A stretch of 64,000 nt of DNA from Variovorax paradoxus (GTDB taxonomy: Bacteria; Pseudomonadota; Gammaproteobacteria; Burkholderiales; Burkholderiaceae_C): positions 2,478,001 through 2,542,000 of the forward strand of contig NZ_CP102931.1 of the NCBI RefSeq assembly GCF_024734665.1. Direction: 5' to 3'. The translations under genes were made by a program, and so were the position numbers. The notes beneath the pieces were generated by a model. That model was given only the letters and a program-made list of their open reading frames with translations, had not been told where the DNA came from and did not search any database. Below are positions 51,701 to 61,939 of this stretch, piece by piece (position 1 is the first letter of the stretch; every line of letters begins with the position of its first letter).

Positions 51701-52289
51701 CGACGAGGTTTCGCACGAGGTGCGGCGCTTCTGCAAGCGCGAGATCGGCGACCTGCTCGACAGCCGCGACCAGCAGGTCATTGCCGGCATCGTGAGCGAC
51801 TTCCGCGTGATCAACGGCCAGCGCGGCCGACTGGCGATCTTCAAGCTCGACGACAAGTCGGACTCGATCGACGCCACCGCCGACGAGGCGACCATCAACG
51901 CCAACCGCAACACGCTGAAAGATGACGAGCTGGTCATCGTCAGCGGCCGGCTGCAGCCTGCGCGCGGCGGCTTCGAGGCGCGCTTCCAGGTGCAGCAGGT
52001 GTGGGACCTTGCCACGGCGCGCTGCCGCTTCGGCAAGTTCCTGCGCGTGGCGGTGAACGGCAAGGCGCCCGACATCGCGCGCCTGCTGAAAGACTTTCCG
52101 CCGCGTACCGAGCAAACCGAGGTCGGCGACCTGATCCAGGGGCTGCCGGTGCGGCTGTCGATGGCGCGCGGCGGCGCGCAGGTCGAGCTGCAACTGGGCG
52201 AGCGCGCCAAGTTCTTCCCGACCGATGCTGCACTGGCCAGCTGGACCGCGCAGGCGGAAGCGGGCAAGGCGCTGATCGTCTACGACTGA
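48771..52289 (+). CDS. dnaE: DNA polymerase III alpha subunit DnaE
   Basis: A 1172-residue replicative polymerase. The PHP domain opens 'HLRLHTEFSVVDGTNRIDEV'. The catalytic aspartates D406 and D408 lie in 'RVSMPDFDIDFCQGNRDRVI', with further palm motifs 'FDFLGLATLTIL' and 'YRPGPMDLIPSFVARKHG'. The tandem HhH region and C-terminal OB fold follow (about 990-1070, 'IAGIVSDFRVINGQRGRLAI'). The last about 100 residues bind the clamp and tau. Length is normal for DnaE1. It is the only plus-strand gene between the tct and tol regions. Confidence 0.97.
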   Translation: MFVHLRLHTEFSVVDGTNRIDEVIKAAAADKQPALAITDLNNLFGAVKFYKQGRGKGVKPIIGAEVFVEGLGKEPGVLTRIVLLVQNMEGYLHLSELLARAWTQNVGRGQSQAACKLEWVEELAGGLIALSGAQAGPLGQPLLQGQGERAAELALRLAGIFPHRFYIELQRAGRPEDEPHVIAAVQLAARLHLPVVATHPVQFAAREDYEAHEARVCISEGEILGNPRRVRRFTEEQYFKSTAEMQALFADVPSALANTVEIAKRCNLTLVLGKPQLPDFPTPFISEGVRMPIDDFFRKESFEGLEVRLKHLYPDEAKREAERARYVERLEFEINTILNMGFPGYFLIVGDFIQWAKANGCPVGPGRGSGAGSLVAYALKITDLDPLEYKLLFERFLNPERVSMPDFDIDFCQGNRDRVIDYVKDKYGRNAVSQIATFGTMAARAAIRDVGRVLDMSYMFCDGISKLIPNKPGMSVTLQYPPEKKIEGDKNNYAIEMEPQLAERIEKEEEVRMLVELAQKLEGMTRNIGMHAGGVLIAPGKLTDFCPLYQQPGSESAVSQYDKDDVEAIGLVKFDFLGLATLTILEIAREFIMKRHKGQENFAFENIPLNDGATYRLFSDGKTEAVFQFESRGMQGMLKDARPTRLEDLIALNALYRPGPMDLIPSFVARKHGRETVEYPHPAVAEMLSETYGIMVYQEQVMQTAQILGGYSLGGADLLRRAMGKKKLEEMAEHREKFRAGALATHGIVQDKADEIFDLMEKFAGYGFNKSHAAAYSLLAYHTGWLKVHYTAEFFCANMTVEMDDTDKLKLLFEDAQKNFGITFEPPDVNRGNYRFEPVTNKIIRYGLGAVKGTGQLAVEAVVRAREEGGPFKSLFDFCVRIDRQRINKRTVEALIKAGAFDAIQQNRASLIASLDRAFEFASATAANASQVDIFGDAEHGSATAEPDLIDATPWGVKERLTLEKTAVGFYLSGHLFDEVSHEVRRFCKREIGDLLDSRDQQVIAGIVSDFRVINGQRGRLAIFKLDDKSDSIDATADEATINANRNTLKDDELVIVSGRLQPARGGFEARFQVQQVWDLATARCRFGKFLRVAVNGKAPDIARLLKDFPPRTEQTEVGDLIQGLPVRLSMARGGAQVELQLGERAKFFPTDAALASWTAQAEAGKALIVYD

Positions 52290-52319
52290 GGCGCGGCGCG
52301 AGACCTGGCGTGTGCGTCG

Positions 52320-54050
52320 TCAGTGCGCCATCGGCGCCACGGCGAGGTCGGGCACCACGTTCATGATGCGCAGCGTCTGCTGCACAACCTGGCTGAACAC
52401 AGGTGCCGCCACCAGTCCGCCGAAGTACTTGCCGGCGCTGGGCTCGTCGACCATCACCGCAACGATGATGCGCGGCTTGTCGATGGGTGACATGCCCGTG
52501 TACCAGGCGCGGTACTTGTTGCTGGCGTAGCCCTTGCCGACCTGCTTGTGCGCGGTGCCGGTCTTGCCGCCCACCGAATAGCCCACGGTCTGCGCCAGCG
52601 GCGCTGTGCCGCCGGGCGCGGCCGCCATGTGCATCATCTGGCGCACTTCGCTCGCCACCAGCGGCGAGAACACCTGTACGCCGGCCGGCTCCTCGCCCAT
52701 GTTCTTCAACAGGCTCACCGGGATCACCTCGCCGTTGTGCGCGAAGGCGGTGTACGCATGCGCGATCTGGAACAGCGAGGCCGAGAGGCCGTAGCCGTAC
52801 GACATGGTGGCCTGTTCGATGGGGCGCCACGACTTCCACGGCCGCAACCGCCCCGTTACCGCGCCGGGGAAGGGCGTCTGCGGCTTCTGCCCGAGGCCCA
52901 CGGCCGTGAGCGAGTTCCACATCTCCTGCGCCGTCATGCGCTGCGAGATCTTGGTGGCGCCCACGTTGCTCGACTTCTGGATCACGCCCTCGACCGTCAG
53001 CACGCCGAAGTTCTCATCGTCGTGAATGGTCGCGCCCGACACGGTGATGCGTCCGGGGTTGGTGTCGATGATGGTCTTGGGCGTGACGCGGCCCAGCTGC
53101 AGCGCGGTGGCGATGGTGATCGGCTTCATCGTCGAGCCCGGTTCGAACACGTCGGTCATTGCGCGGTTGCGCAACTGCTCGCCGGTGAGGTTGCGGCGGT
53201 CGTTGGGGTCGTAGCTCGGGTAGTTGGCCATGGCCAGCAGCTCGCCCGTCTGCGCATCGACCACCACCACGCTGCCGGCGCGCGCCTTGTTGGCGACGAC
53301 GGCATCGCGGATCTTCTCGTAGGCCACGAACTGCACACGGTCGTCGATGCTCAGCTGGATGTCGTGGCCCTCGGTCGGCGGCACCTGGTCTTCGGTGTCC
53401 TCGACGATGTGACCAAGCCGGTCCTTGAGGACGTGGCGCGAGCCGGACTTGCCGGCCAACTCCTGGTTGAAGGCCAGCTCCACGCCTTCCTGCCCGATGT
53501 CTTCCACGTTGGTGAAGCCGGCCAGGTGCGCCGCCGCCTCGCCCTCGGGATACTGGCGACGGTAATCGCGGCGCAGGTAGATGCCCTTGATGTTGAGCGC
53601 CGCAACCTCCTTGGCAACCGGCTGGTCGACCTGGCGCTTGAGCCAGACGAAGGTCTTGTCCTCGTCCTCCAGCTTTTTGTCGAAGTCCTTCTGCGGCATG
53701 CCGAGCAGCTTGGCCGCCTGCTTGAGCTTGGCCTGAACTTCGGGGTCGTCGCGCTCGATGTCCTCGGGAATGGCCCAGATGCTGGGCGCCGGAATGTCGG
53801 AGGCCAGGATCAGCCCGTTGCGGTCGAGAATGCGGCCGCGGTTGGCCGGCAGCTCCAGCGTGCGCTGGTAGCGCACCTCGCCCTGATGCTGGAAGAAGTC
53901 GTTGTTGAAGATCTGGACGTAAGCGGCCCGGCCGGCCAGCAGCACGAAGCCGAAGGCGATGCTGGCCACGATGAACTTGCTGCGCCACACGGGAGTGGGG
54001 CTGGCGAGCAGCGGACTGCTGCCGTAGCGGATGCGGCCGTTGGGATTCAT
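52320..54050 (-). CDS. FtsI/PBP2-type peptidoglycan D,D-transpeptidase (second copy type)
   Basis: A 576-residue class B penicillin-binding protein with one N-terminal membrane anchor (about 24-44), a dimerisation domain ('LPANRGRILDRNGLILASDI') and a transpeptidase domain. Catalytic S306 lies in FEPGSTMKP, SSN at 360-362 and KTG at 496-498 (SVGGKTGTAHK), so it should be active and beta-lactam sensitive. It resembles FtsI, yet its neighbours are dnaE and tolA, not the division (dcw) cluster. It is therefore probably an additional FtsI-like enzyme; the main ftsI would be elsewhere. It follows tolA in the same direction after 124 bases with an inverted repeat between them. Confidence 0.9.
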   Translation of the reverse strand: MNPNGRIRYGSSPLLASPTPVWRSKFIVASIAFGFVLLAGRAAYVQIFNNDFFQHQGEVRYQRTLELPANRGRILDRNGLILASDIPAPSIWAIPEDIERDDPEVQAKLKQAAKLLGMPQKDFDKKLEDEDKTFVWLKRQVDQPVAKEVAALNIKGIYLRRDYRRQYPEGEAAAHLAGFTNVEDIGQEGVELAFNQELAGKSGSRHVLKDRLGHIVEDTEDQVPPTEGHDIQLSIDDRVQFVAYEKIRDAVVANKARAGSVVVVDAQTGELLAMANYPSYDPNDRRNLTGEQLRNRAMTDVFEPGSTMKPITIATALQLGRVTPKTIIDTNPGRITVSGATIHDDENFGVLTVEGVIQKSSNVGATKISQRMTAQEMWNSLTAVGLGQKPQTPFPGAVTGRLRPWKSWRPIEQATMSYGYGLSASLFQIAHAYTAFAHNGEVIPVSLLKNMGEEPAGVQVFSPLVASEVRQMMHMAAAPGGTAPLAQTVGYSVGGKTGTAHKQVGKGYASNKYRAWYTGMSPIDKPRIIVAVMVDEPSAGKYFGGLVAAPVFSQVVQQTLRIMNVVPDLAVAPMAH

Positions 54051-54112
54051 CTTGTGCGGGCGTGGCGCCCGGCTGTTGTTGTCCGCGTGTAGACAGCAGG
54101 GCGTCGAACGAG

Positions 54113-54142
54113 TTCCGGGCGGTTGTTCAAAGCCGCCCGGAA
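54113..54142 (-). terminator. Inverted repeat between tolA and the FtsI-like gene
   Basis: TTCCGGGCGG (54113-54122) and CCGCCCGGAA (54133-54142) form a perfect 10-bp stem with a 10-base loop. There is no T-run on the minus strand, so it may mark the tolA transcript end or only stabilise it. Confidence 0.45.
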
Positions 54143-54174
54143 TCGACGCATAAATCGACGCTGCTGCTGCGCCG

Positions 54175-55092
54175 TCAGCGCTTGGGCCGCAGCGACACGA
54201 TCAGCGACGGGAAGATGCGCCCGTCGGTGTCGCGCGGCAGCTTCTCGGTCTTGCGCAGGCCGCGTTCGGCGGCCTCGTCCCAGCCCTGCAGGCCGCTCGA
54301 CTTGCTCAGCTTGACGCCGACGATGGTGCCGTCGGGCGCCAGGTTGACTTCGAACTCCGCGGCCGGGTTGCCGTTCACCATGTCGGCATCGGGGAAGGTG
54401 ATGTTCGGGCGCACGGCGGCGGCGATGCGGCCGGCATAGCCGCTCGAAGGGCCCGACGAACGTTGGGCTGTGCCCTTCGAATCGTCGGCGCCGCTCGCAC
54501 CAGCCAGGCCTTGCATGCGCTTGAGCGCGGCGGCACGGTCGGCGGCTGCCTGCTTCGCCGCGGCATCGGCCTTCTTGGCTTCGGCCTGCTTGGCCTCGGC
54601 TTCCTGCTGCTTCTTCTGGTCGGCGAGTTTCTGCTGCTGCTCTTTCTTGCGCTGGGCCTCGTCTTCGGCACGCTGCTTGGCTTCGAGCTCTTTCTTCTTC
54701 TGCTGCTGTTGCTGCTCGAGTTCGCGCTCTTTCTGTTCCTTCTGCTCCTTGAGCTTCTTCTCGCGCTCCAGGGCAATGTCGGGCGCCCTTGGCGCAGGTG
54801 CGGGCTCGGGCGCCTTCGCCACCGGTGGGGGTGGTGGTGCGGGTGCGGGCGGCGGTGGCGCAGGAGCCGGCGTGGGGGCTTGCGGTGCTTGAAGGCGGGG
54901 CGCCGCCTGCTGCACCGTGGACGACCACAGCTCCGCGTCGACCGCACCTTCGTCGGGGTCGCTGCGCCAGCGCACACCCCACGTCAGCGCGGCGATCAGC
55001 AACGCATGCGCAATGAGGGCCAGCACGACGGCACGCGGCGTGCCGCGCTGCGGCGGCGGCGCGAACTCGGGGCGATCCAGTGCGAGCGACAT
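54175..55092 (-). CDS. tolA: Cell envelope integrity protein TolA
   Basis: A 305-residue inner-membrane protein: one membrane anchor (about 20-38), a Pro-rich stretch (about 70-98), a long Lys/Glu/Gln/Ala helical region (about 105-190) and a C-terminal domain. The C-terminal domain ('VRPNITFPDADMVNGNPAAE', 'VNLAPDGTIVGVKLSKSSGL') contacts colicins, pilins and TolB in relatives. With TolQR it uses the proton gradient to keep the outer membrane attached during division. It starts 3 bases after tolR. Confidence 0.92.
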   Translation of the reverse strand: MSLALDRPEFAPPPQRGTPRAVVLALIAHALLIAALTWGVRWRSDPDEGAVDAELWSSTVQQAAPRLQAPQAPTPAPAPPPPAPAPPPPPVAKAPEPAPAPRAPDIALEREKKLKEQKEQKERELEQQQQQKKKELEAKQRAEDEAQRKKEQQQKLADQKKQQEAEAKQAEAKKADAAAKQAAADRAAALKRMQGLAGASGADDSKGTAQRSSGPSSGYAGRIAAAVRPNITFPDADMVNGNPAAEFEVNLAPDGTIVGVKLSKSSGLQGWDEAAERGLRKTEKLPRDTDGRIFPSLIVSLRPKR

Positions 55093-55095
55093 GCC

Positions 55096-55533
<438 letters not shown>

Positions 55534-55548
55534 GCGCTGCGCCTCCGT

Positions 55549-56267
<719 letters not shown>

Positions 56268-56271
<4 letters not shown>

Positions 56272-56726
56272 GGCTTGAAAGGTTGTGTCATGGAGCCGCT
56301 GTAGCGCTCGAGGGTTCCCGTCACTTGCTTCGGAATGCGTGCGGGACGCAATGTGGCGGCGTCCACCCAGCCGATGCGGATCGTGCCTTCGCACAGCAAG
56401 ACGGGTGCCGGGGCCCCCGTTCGCTCTTGCTCTGTTTTTGATAGCACTCGCTGACCGATTATCAACGACGCAGTGCCCAATTGTTGAAGATCGGCTGTAA
56501 CGAGCAGTTCGTCGTCTAGCCGCGAGGGCCGATGGTATTTGAGCTGCGTTTCGCTCACCACGAACTGGCCGCCCGTTTCCTCGCGCAGCTTGCGCTGTTC
56601 GACGCCCAGCGAGCGCAGCCACTCGGTGCGGCCGCGCTCCATGAACTTCAGGTAATTGGCGTAGAACACGATGCCGCCGGCGTCGGTGTCTTCCCAGTAG
56701 ACGCGGATCGGAAACGCGTAGCTCAT
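56268..56726 (-). CDS. ybgC: YbgC-family acyl-CoA thioesterase
   Basis: A 152-residue hotdog-fold enzyme with the active-site signature 'VYWEDTDAGGIVFYANYLKF', including the catalytic Asp. YbgC hydrolyses short-chain acyl-CoA and is linked to the Tol system in many proteobacteria, as here. It is joined to both neighbours by 4-base ATGA overlaps. Confidence 0.93.
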
Positions 56727-57919
56727 TGCGCCTGGTTCTCTGCCATGGCCCGCAGGCGTTCGATGGATTCCTGCAGGTGCGCCATCGAACTGGCAGTGGA
56801 GAAGCGCACGAACTTGGCCGTCTCGGCCGTGCCGAAGTCGCGGCCGGGCGTGACGGCGACGTGGGCGCGCTTCATGGTCTCGAAGGCGAAGTCCCAGCTG
56901 CCGGAGATGCCGAGCTTTTCGGCGAAGCTCGTGCAGTCGGCCCAGGCGTAGAAGGCGCCGTCGGGAACCACGGGCACGTTCAGGCCTAACGCGTTCAGCT
57001 GCGGAATGAACCAGTCGCGGCGCGCCTTGAATTCGGCGCGGCGGCGTTCGTACTCGGCAATGCTCTCGTCCTCGAAGCAGGCGAGCGCCGCGTACTGAGA
57101 CACCGTGCTCGCGCAGATGAACAGGTTTTGCGCAAGGCGCTCGACCACCGGCACCAGCACCTCGGGCACCACCAGCCAGCCGAGGCGCCAGCCGGTCATG
57201 TTGAAGTACTTGCTGAAGCTGTTGATGCTGATGACGTTGTCGTCGATGGCCAGCGCCGTCTGCCCGAAGGCATCGTCGTATGAGAGGCCGAGATAGATCT
57301 CGTCGATCAGCGTGATGCCGCCGCGCTGCGACACCACCTCGTGGATGCGGCGCAGTTCGTCGGGCGCGATCGAAGTGCCGGTCGGGTTCGACGGTGACGC
57401 GAGCAGCACGCCGCGCGTCTTGTCGGTCCAGGCGGCCTCGACCTTGGCGGCCGTGAGCTGGAAGCGCTCTTCGGCCGTGGTCGGCACCAGCACGGCCTTG
57501 CCGTCCGCCGCGCTCACGAAGTGGCGGTTGCACGGATAGCTCGGGTCGGGCATCAGGATCTCGTCGCCGGACTCGATCAGCGCGAGGCAGGCCAGCTGCA
57601 GCGCGGCCGAGGCGCCAGCGGTGACGACGATGCGGCGGGCCGGCACGTCGACGTTGAAGCGCTGGCGATACCAGGCGCTGATGCGTTCGCGCAGATGGTC
57701 GAGGCCAGTGGCCTGCGTGTACTGCGTGGCGCCGGCGCGCACGGCGCGGGCTGCGGCTTCCTGCACCAGCGGTGGGGCGGTGAAGTCGGGTTCGCCGATG
57801 TTCAGGAAGATCATCGGCCGGTCGGTATGGGCGACCTGGCGGGCCAATGCACTGGCGGCCTTGGCCACTTCCATCACATAGAAGGGCTCGATGCGCTGTG
57901 CGCGCGTCGAAATCCTCAT
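56723..57919 (-). CDS. Class I/II pyridoxal-phosphate aminotransferase
   Basis: A 398-residue fold-type I aminotransferase. The PLP lysine is K237 in '[18 protein letters not shown]'. Other typical segments are '[20 protein letters not shown]', '[19 protein letters not shown]' and the Arg in '[13 protein letters not shown]'. It transfers amino groups between an amino acid and a keto acid; specificity is not readable. ATG 57919 overlaps the nusB stop (ATGA). Confidence 0.92.
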   Translation of the reverse strand: MRISTRAQRIEPFYVMEVAKAASALARQVAHTDRPMIFLNIGEPDFTAPPLVQEAAARAVRAGATQYTQATGLDHLRERISAWYRQRFNVDVPARRIVVTAGASAALQLACLALIESGDEILMPDPSYPCNRHFVSAADGKAVLVPTTAEERFQLTAAKVEAAWTDKTRGVLLASPSNPTGTSIAPDELRRIHEVVSQRGGITLIDEIYLGLSYDDAFGQTALAIDDNVISINSFSKYFNMTGWRLGWLVVPEVLVPVVERLAQNLFICASTVSQYAALACFEDESIAEYERRRAEFKARRDWFIPQLNALGLNVPVVPDGAFYAWADCTSFAEKLGISGSWDFAFETMKRAHVAVTPGRDFGTAETAKFVRFSTASSMAHLQESIERLRAMAENQAQ

Positions 57920-58461
57920 GCCTTTGCTTTCCCCGAAGCGCGATCTGCTTCCACTTCGAGCGGGCGCAACTGCGGCGCCAGGCCGTTGAGCACGGCGTTC
58001 ACGTACTTGTGGCCGTCGGTGCCGCCGAATTCCTTGGCCAGCTCGATGCACTCGTTGAGCACCACGCGCCACGGCACGTCGGGGCAGTTCTGGAACTCGT
58101 ACACGCCGATCCACATCACGGCGTGCTCGATGGGCGAGATTTCTTCGAACTTGCGGTCAAGCAGCGGGCGGATCAACGCGTCGAGCTGCTCGGCGCCTTC
58201 GATCGAACCATGCAGCAGCGCGTCGTAGTGCAGAGCGTCGGCCTTGTGGAAGCCCGCGAGGTCGCGCGTGAAGTGGTCGATGTCGGTCGGGTCGTTGCGG
58301 CCCACCAGGTGCTGGTAGAGCGCCTGCAGCGCGAACTCGCGCGCGCGGCTGCGGTTCGACTTGGCCGAAGCCTTGCGCGCGCCCGTGCTGGTGAGGCCGA
58401 CGCGCGACTGGCGCGGCTTGGCGCCAGCGGGCTTGAGGGGCTTGGAGGTGTCTTCGGTCAT
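57916..58461 (-). CDS. nusB: Transcription antitermination factor NusB
   Basis: A 181-residue protein. The NusB core starts near residue 36 with '[20 protein letters not shown]' and ends with '[19 protein letters not shown]' and '[10 protein letters not shown]'. The first 35 residues are a basic Lys/Ala/Pro-rich extension. It binds boxA RNA with NusE in rRNA antitermination. It is coupled to ribH and the aminotransferase gene by ATGA overlaps, as in many proteobacteria. Confidence 0.95.
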   Translation of the reverse strand: MTEDTSKPLKPAGAKPRQSRVGLTSTGARKASAKSNRSRAREFALQALYQHLVGRNDPTDIDHFTRDLAGFHKADALHYDALLHGSIEGAEQLDALIRPLLDRKFEEISPIEHAVMWIGVYEFQNCPDVPWRVVLNECIELAKEFGGTDGHKYVNAVLNGLAPQLRPLEVEADRASGKAKA

Positions 58462-58919
58462 GAAAGGGTGGCCAGCAGTTGCGCCATCTCGACCGCCACG
58501 CGGGCTGCGTCGCGGCCCTTGTCGGTCTGGCGGGCGATGGCCTGCTCGAGGTTTTCGGTGGTGAGGATCGCGTTGGCGATGGGCAGGCGGTAGTCGAGCG
58601 CAATGCGGCTCACGCTCGCGCCCGATTCGTTGGCCACGAGTTCGAAGTGATAGGTTTCGCCGCGGATGATGCAGCCCAGCGCCACCAGCGCGTGGTAGCC
58701 GCCGCGTTCGGCGAGCGCCTGCAGCGCCACGGGCACTTCGAGCGCGCCGGGAACCTGCAGGTGATGGATGTCGCTGGCGGCCACACCCAGCGCCTCGAGC
58801 TCCGAGAGGCAGGCCGAGGCCAGCGCATCAGTGATGTCGGCGTTAAAGCGCGCCTGCACGATGCCGATGCGCAGGCCTTTGCCGTTGAGCGTTGTCTCGC
58901 CCTTGTTTGAACCTTGCAT
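58458..58919 (-). CDS. ribH: 6,7-dimethyl-8-ribityllumazine synthase
   Basis: A 153-residue riboflavin-pathway enzyme with '[20 protein letters not shown]', '[20 protein letters not shown]', '[20 protein letters not shown]' and '[20 protein letters not shown]'. It condenses dihydroxybutanone phosphate with the ribitylaminouracil. ATG 58919 is 6 bases after the ribBA stop. Confidence 0.96.
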   Translation of the reverse strand: MQGSNKGETTLNGKGLRIGIVQARFNADITDALASACLSELEALGVAASDIHHLQVPGALEVPVALQALAERGGYHALVALGCIIRGETYHFELVANESGASVSRIALDYRLPIANAILTTENLEQAIARQTDKGRDAARVAVEMAQLLATLS

Positions 58920-58925
58920 GGTCGT

Positions 58926-60080
58926 TCAGTCTTTCGTGAGGTAGCCGGCGATTTCGAGCCCGTAGCCCGCCGCCATGCTCGGCATGCGACGCGGCGTGCC
59001 CAGCAGATTCATCTTGTGCACGCCGCATTCGCGCAGGATCTGCGCGCCGATGCCGTAGCTGCGCAGGTCCATGCGGCCGCGCTCGGGGGCTTGCGCGGGG
59101 CGCGCGGTGCCGTCGAACTGGGCGAGCAGCTCGCCGGCGGTTTCGCCACAGTTCAGCAGCACGGCCACGCCCTTGCCCTCGTTCGCGATGTGCGAGAGGC
59201 TGGCGTCCAGGCTCCACGAGTGCAGCGAGCGGTTGATTTCGAGTGCGTCGAGCACCGACAGCGGCTCGTGCACGCGCACCGACACCGTGTCTTCGGGCGC
59301 CCACTTGCCGCGCACCAGCGCAAGGTGCACGCCGCGGCTGGGCTTGTCGATGAAGGCGTGGGCGGTGAAGGCGCCCCAGTTGGTCTGGATCTCGCGGCAG
59401 CCGACTTTTTCGACCAGTGATTCGACGCGGCTGCGGTGCTCGATGAGCGCGGCGATGGTACCGATCTTGAGGCCGTGCTCGGCCGCAAAGATCTGCAGGT
59501 CGGGCAGGCGGGCCATGGTGCCGTCTTCGTTCATCACCTCGCAGATCACCGAGGCGGGCGAGCAGCCGGCCATGGCGGCGAGGTCGCAGCCGGCTTCGGT
59601 ATGGCCGGCGCGCATCAGCACGCCGCCGTCCACCGCCTGCAGCGGGAAGATGTGGCCGGGCTGAACGAGGTCGGCGGCCACTGCATTGGGGGCTACGGCG
59701 GCCTGCACGGTGCGGGCGCGGTCGGCGGCCGAGATGCCGGTAGTCACGCCTTCGGCCGCTTCGATGGAAACGGTGAACGCGGTCGAATGCTTGGCGCCGT
59801 TGCGCTGCACCATCGGCGGCAGCTGCAGCCGCTCGCACATCTCGCGCGAGAGCGTGAGGCAGATCAGGCCGCGGGCATGGCGCGCCATGAAGTTGATGGC
59901 CTCGGGCGTGATGTGGTCGGCCGCGACGACGATGTCGCCTTCGTTCTCGCGGTCTTCCTCGTCGACCAGGATCACCATGCGGCCAGCGGCAAGCTCGGCC
60001 ACGATTTCCTCGACCGAAGAGATCGGGGCTGGGGCGCGCGCGGCGCGGGGAGCGCCGATCGGCGTGACGGAGGCGTTCAT
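58926..60080 (-). CDS. ribBA: Dihydroxybutanone phosphate synthase with degenerate GTP cyclohydrolase II domain
   Basis: A 384-residue protein. Residues about 20-215 are a complete RibB domain ('GRMVILVDEEDRENEGDIVV', 'AKHSTAFTVSIEAAEGVTTG', 'LMRAGHTEAGCDLAAMAG'). Residues about 225-384 align with GTP cyclohydrolase II but have lost its zinc site. Where RibA has HSEC and RCDCG, this protein has HEPL (271-274) and RSLHS (284-288). This fits the RibBX-type variant, whose second domain has no cyclohydrolase activity. A separate RibA must exist elsewhere. ATG 60080 overlaps the ribE stop (ATGA). Confidence 0.93.
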   Translation of the reverse strand: MNASVTPIGAPRAARAPAPISSVEEIVAELAAGRMVILVDEEDRENEGDIVVAADHITPEAINFMARHARGLICLTLSREMCERLQLPPMVQRNGAKHSTAFTVSIEAAEGVTTGISAADRARTVQAAVAPNAVAADLVQPGHIFPLQAVDGGVLMRAGHTEAGCDLAAMAGCSPASVICEVMNEDGTMARLPDLQIFAAEHGLKIGTIAALIEHRSRVESLVEKVGCREIQTNWGAFTAHAFIDKPSRGVHLALVRGKWAPEDTVSVRVHEPLSVLDALEINRSLHSWSLDASLSHIANEGKGVAVLLNCGETAGELLAQFDGTARPAQAPERGRMDLRSYGIGAQILRECGVHKMNLLGTPRRMPSMAAGYGLEIAGYLTKD

Positions 60081-60742
60081 TCGGCTGTGTCCTTGGAATA
60101 CGTGGAAGTGGGGGGCACCAGCACGCCCGCCTGAAGCATGCGCTCCACGTAGCGCGCCACGGTATCGATTTCGAGGTTGACCTTCGAGCCGGCCTTCAGG
60201 CTGCCAAGGGAGGTGTTGTCGACGGTGTGCGGGATCAGGTTGATGCTGATCTCGGCGCCGCCTTCGATGTCGTTCACCTTGTTGACGGTGAGGCTCACGC
60301 CGTTGACGGTGATCGAGCCCTTGTAGGCGAGGAAGCGGGCCAGCGCCGGCGGTGCCACCACGCGCAGTTCCCAGCTTTCGCCGACGGGCTCGAAGAAGCT
60401 CACGCTGCCGATGCCGTCCACGTGGCCCGACACGATGTGGCCGCCGAGGCGGTCGCTGGCGCGCAGGGCCTTTTCGAGGTTGATGCGGCTGCCTTCGTCG
60501 GTCAGGCCCGCGGTCTTGTCGAGGGACTCGGCCGAAATGTCGATGGTGAACTGCTGTCGCTCGGGGGCGAGCGTGGTGACGGTCATGCAGGCGCCGTTGA
60601 GCGCGATGCTGTCGCCGAGGCCGACGTCGTCGAGATACCCGTCGGGCACCGCAATGCTGAGTCTTTTGCCAAAGGAGGAGGAGGTGCCGAGGTCGTGGAT
60701 GGCGGCGATGCGCCCCACGCCGGTGATGATTCCGGTGAACAT
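60077..60742 (-). CDS. ribE: Riboflavin synthase, alpha chain
   Basis: A 221-residue protein of two homologous barrels, beginning 'MFTGIITGVGRIAAI'. The first repeat has 'IALNGACMTVTTLAPERQQF'; the second has 'VNGVSLTVNKVNDIEGGAE' with 'GHIVSGHVDGIGSV' between. It dismutates two lumazines to riboflavin. It lies between ribD and ribBA in the pathway operon, ribD stopping 43 bases upstream. Confidence 0.95.
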   Translation of the reverse strand: MFTGIITGVGRIAAIHDLGTSSSFGKRLSIAVPDGYLDDVGLGDSIALNGACMTVTTLAPERQQFTIDISAESLDKTAGLTDEGSRINLEKALRASDRLGGHIVSGHVDGIGSVSFFEPVGESWELRVVAPPALARFLAYKGSITVNGVSLTVNKVNDIEGGAEISINLIPHTVDNTSLGSLKAGSKVNLEIDTVARYVERMLQAGVLVPPTSTYSKDTAE

Positions 60743-60785
60743 CCGCGCATTTTCGCAGAGAACGAGGGGGGCTTCGGGCTAAACG

Positions 60786-61907
60786 TCAGAAGGCGTCTTT
60801 TCCGGCGATCCGGGCCACGATGCGCAGATCGGGTCCAAGCATGTCGACGGACCTGAATTCCAGGGGCAGAACCCCCGCCAGCGAGGTGAGCGGGCCGTCG
60901 GCGTGGATGTGGCTCGCGATGTCGAGCCCGCTGCCGATCAGCTTGGGCGCCAGGTACACCAGCAGCTCGTCGACGCAGCCTTCGCGCAGCATCGAGCCGT
61001 TGAGCTTGTGGCCCGACTCGACGTGCAGCTCGTTGACGCCGCGGGCTGCCAGGTCTTTCAGCATGGCGCCCAGGTCGACCTTGTCGTCGGCGTTGGGCAG
61101 GCAGGTGACGGTGGCGCCGCGTGCTTCCAGCGCCTCGGCTTTCTTCTCGTCCCGGCTGGCCGCGTAGATCCACACGGGGCGGCCTGCTATGAAGATGTGA
61201 GCGTCGGGCGGCGTTTGGAGCCGGCTGTCCACGACCACCAGGTGCGGTTGGCGCGGAGTCTCGACCAGGCGCACGTCCAGGCGCGGGTTGTCTTCGAGCA
61301 CGGTTCCGACACCCGTCAGCACCGCGCTGGCGCGCGCTCGCCATGCATGGCCGTCGGCGCGCGCGGCTTGCGCCGTAATCCATTGGCTCACGCCGTTGTC
61401 GAGGCCGGTCTTGCCGTCGAGCGAGGCGGCCACCTTCATCCGGACCCAGGGCGTCTTGCGGACCATGCGGCTGAAGAAGCCGATGTTGAGTTCGCGCGCT
61501 TCCTCCGCGCCCGGCCCGATCTCGACATCGACGCCCGCGGCGCGCAGTCGCTCGAAACCCTGGCCGGCGACCAGCGGATTGGGGTCGGCCATCGACGCGA
61601 CCACCCGGCCGATGCCGGCCGCGACCAGCGCATCGCAGCATGGGCCGGTGCGGCCATGGTGGGAGCAGGGCTCGAGGGTGACCCAGGCGGTTGCGCCGGC
61701 GACCGAATGGCCTCTCGTCGCCGCATCGCGCAGTGCCATGACTTCGGCATGAGGGCCGCCGACCTGTTGGGTGTGGCCTTGGCCGATCACAGTGCCGTTC
61801 GCGGAGACCAGGACGCAGCCGACGCGCGGATTGGGATCGGTCTCGGGTCCGGCCTGGCGCGCGAGATTCAGCGCCTGGATCATGAAATTGGGATTTTCTT
61901 TTGTCAT
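60786..61907 (-). CDS. ribD: Bifunctional riboflavin deaminase/reductase RibD
   Basis: A 373-residue two-domain enzyme. The deaminase domain has zinc motifs HAEVMAL and 'WVTLEPCSHHGRTGPCCDAL'. The reductase domain follows from about residue 150 ('PWVRMKVAASLDGKTGL', 'WITAQAARADGHAWRARA'). It carries out the second and third steps from GTP. ATG 61907 is preferred. No FMN riboswitch was seen upstream. It is the first gene of the rib-nusB-tol run. Confidence 0.94.
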   Translation of the reverse strand: MTKENPNFMIQALNLARQAGPETDPNPRVGCVLVSANGTVIGQGHTQQVGGPHAEVMALRDAATRGHSVAGATAWVTLEPCSHHGRTGPCCDALVAAGIGRVVASMADPNPLVAGQGFERLRAAGVDVEIGPGAEEARELNIGFFSRMVRKTPWVRMKVAASLDGKTGLDNGVSQWITAQAARADGHAWRARASAVLTGVGTVLEDNPRLDVRLVETPRQPHLVVVDSRLQTPPDAHIFIAGRPVWIYAASRDEKKAEALEARGATVTCLPNADDKVDLGAMLKDLAARGVNELHVESGHKLNGSMLREGCVDELLVYLAPKLIGSGLDIASHIHADGPLTSLAGVLPLEFRSVDMLGPDLRIVARIAGKDAF

Positions 61908-61939
61908 TCTTTTGTTAAATCAAATCCATTTTGGAGCGT

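Noticed and set aside
48642..52193. A 1183-codon open frame on the minus strand opposite dnaE
   Set aside because: It is the mirror of dnaE codons in GC-rich DNA: composition is dominated by Arg/Ala/Val/His/Leu, it has no domain resemblance, and dnaE itself is unmistakable.
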